From the NCBI GenBank assembly GCA_030669135.1, contig DAOVEE010000029.1, forward strand, positions 1 to 13,413: DNA of 13,413 bases, read 5' to 3'. This document shows positions 12,703-13,413 of the stretch, in pieces. The stretch comes from Candidatus Bathyarchaeota archaeon. Its GTDB lineage: Archaea > Thermoproteota > Bathyarchaeia > TCS64. The position numbers were made by a program, and so were the translations under genes. Below the pieces are notes generated by a model. The model did not search any database. It was not told where the DNA came from and saw nothing but the letters and a program-made list of their open reading frames with translations. How positions within the stretch are numbered: position 1 is the first letter of the stretch; each line of letters opens with the position of its first letter.

Positions 12703-13413
12703 ATGCTTTCAAGAGTAGGTATACCGGTAGTGGACGCCCACAGCCACTACTTCACCGTCGACACCATGAGGTCGTGGCTCAGCAGGGGCAGGACCATGGA
12801 GAGCTTCAGCAACCGCACCAGATCTAGGACTGACATGACCAGCATAGAGCTCCCTGACGAGAACTGGGACACCGCCCAGCGGTGGGTGGACGAGCTGGAC
12901 AGGTACGGAATAGAGGCCATGGGCGTCATGGTAGGCACGGAAGCGTACGACGAGTTCCTCGTAACCATGAAACGGTTCCCCGGCCGTTTCATAGGCTACG
13001 CCAACATAAACCCGTCTGAGCCTGACGCCGCCGAGAAGGTGAGGAAGGCCGCTGGGGACGGCTTCAAGGGGATAAAGCTGTACCCGTCATCTTGGCGCGG
13101 CGTGAAGGTCTACGACGAGGCGGTCTACCCGGTCTACGAGGAGTGTCTGAGGCATGATCTGCTGGTTTTCCTCCACTTCGGCATCACCATCGGAGGCCAA
13201 GCCGATCTCAGGAGCGGAAACCCCATCGACATCCAGATCCCCTCCCGGGACTTCCCCGGCCTCAGGTTCATCATAGCTCACTTCGGCGCCGGGTTTTTCA
13301 GAGAAGTACTTCTGATGCAGTACCAAGCCGACAACGTCTACATGGACAGCAGCGGCAGCAACAGCTGGATGCGGTACATGCCCTACGACCTGGATCTCAA
13401 GCAGATATTCAGG
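12703..13413 (+). CDS. Amidohydrolase family 2 metal-dependent hydrolase (partial, runs off the window)
   Basis: The first 237 codons are present and the frame is open at the window edge. The sequence fits the amidohydrolase-2 (TIM-barrel, ACMSD/resorcylate decarboxylase-like) family. It shows a metal motif H13-S-H15 in VVDAHSHYF, a GIKLYP strand with K125, H158 in LLVFLHFG, H193 in FIIAHFGAG, and NVYMDSSG around D215. These enzymes perform metal-dependent hydrolysis or non-oxidative decarboxylation of small carboxylates; which applies here cannot be told. The ATG at 12703 lies about 31 bases from the shared TATA-like element, so the mRNA is probably leaderless. The final Asp ligand and C-terminus are outside the window. 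Confidence 0.88.
   Translation, partial: MLSRVGIPVVDAHSHYFTVDTMRSWLSRGRTMESFSNRTRSRTDMTSIELPDENWDTAQRWVDELDRYGIEAMGVMVGTEAYDEFLVTMKRFPGRFIGYANINPSEPDAAEKVRKAAGDGFKGIKLYPSSWRGVKVYDEAVYPVYEECLRHDLLVFLHFGITIGGQADLRSGNPIDIQIPSRDFPGLRFIIAHFGAGFFREVLLMQYQADNVYMDSSGSNSWMRYMPYDLDLKQIFR

Overview
This is archaeal chromosomal DNA, moderately GC-rich with densely packed genes. The evidence for an archaeon is a Taw1/TYW1-type wyosine synthase, two TrpRS proteins of the archaeal/eukaryotic class, an M32 carboxypeptidase, and AT-rich TATA-like boxes 26-34 bases upstream of most start codons. That spacing suggests mostly leaderless mRNAs. Several genes seem to start at GTG or TTG. The lineage cannot be fixed from sequence alone; an uncultured TACK/Bathyarchaeia-type genome is a guess. 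No mobile elements, CRISPR arrays or phage genes were seen.

Layout. 1-248: tail of a metallophosphoesterase that stops short and has lost part of its metal-site motif. 245-1876 (minus): secreted alkaline-phosphatase-superfamily enzyme with Ig-like C-terminal domains. 1976-3028: a CPDC thioredoxin-like protein and a GNAT acetyltransferase. 3037-5444: a promoter, an unusually long structured leader with a 12-codon Trp-containing upstream ORF, then two tandem TrpRS genes. 5477-5821: a small cupin. 5987-6838 (minus): an acetyltransferase with two GNAT-like halves. 7012-8544: M32 carboxypeptidase. 8646-10122: Taw1 and a GyrI-like effector-binding protein. 10159-10233: tRNA-Gly(UCC). 10377-11096: HAD hydrolase. 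11119-12645 (minus): membrane-anchored DUF362 protein. 12703 to the window end: start of an amidohydrolase-2 family enzyme, divergent from DUF362 across one shared TATA-like box.

How the genes work together. Much of the window concerns translation: Trp-tRNA charging, wyosine modification of tRNA-Phe, and a tRNA gene. The other genes are single metabolic or protective enzymes with no obvious shared pathway. The most notable feature is the TrpRS leader. It is the only clear long 5' leader in the window. It has three consecutive hairpins, and the last is followed by a U-rich run just before the TrpRS ribosome-binding site. A short ORF carries its only Trp codon inside the base stem of the second hairpin. 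This resembles a Trp-sensing attenuator built from a leader peptide, which would be unusual in an archaeon. It rests only on sequence pattern and needs comparative and experimental testing.
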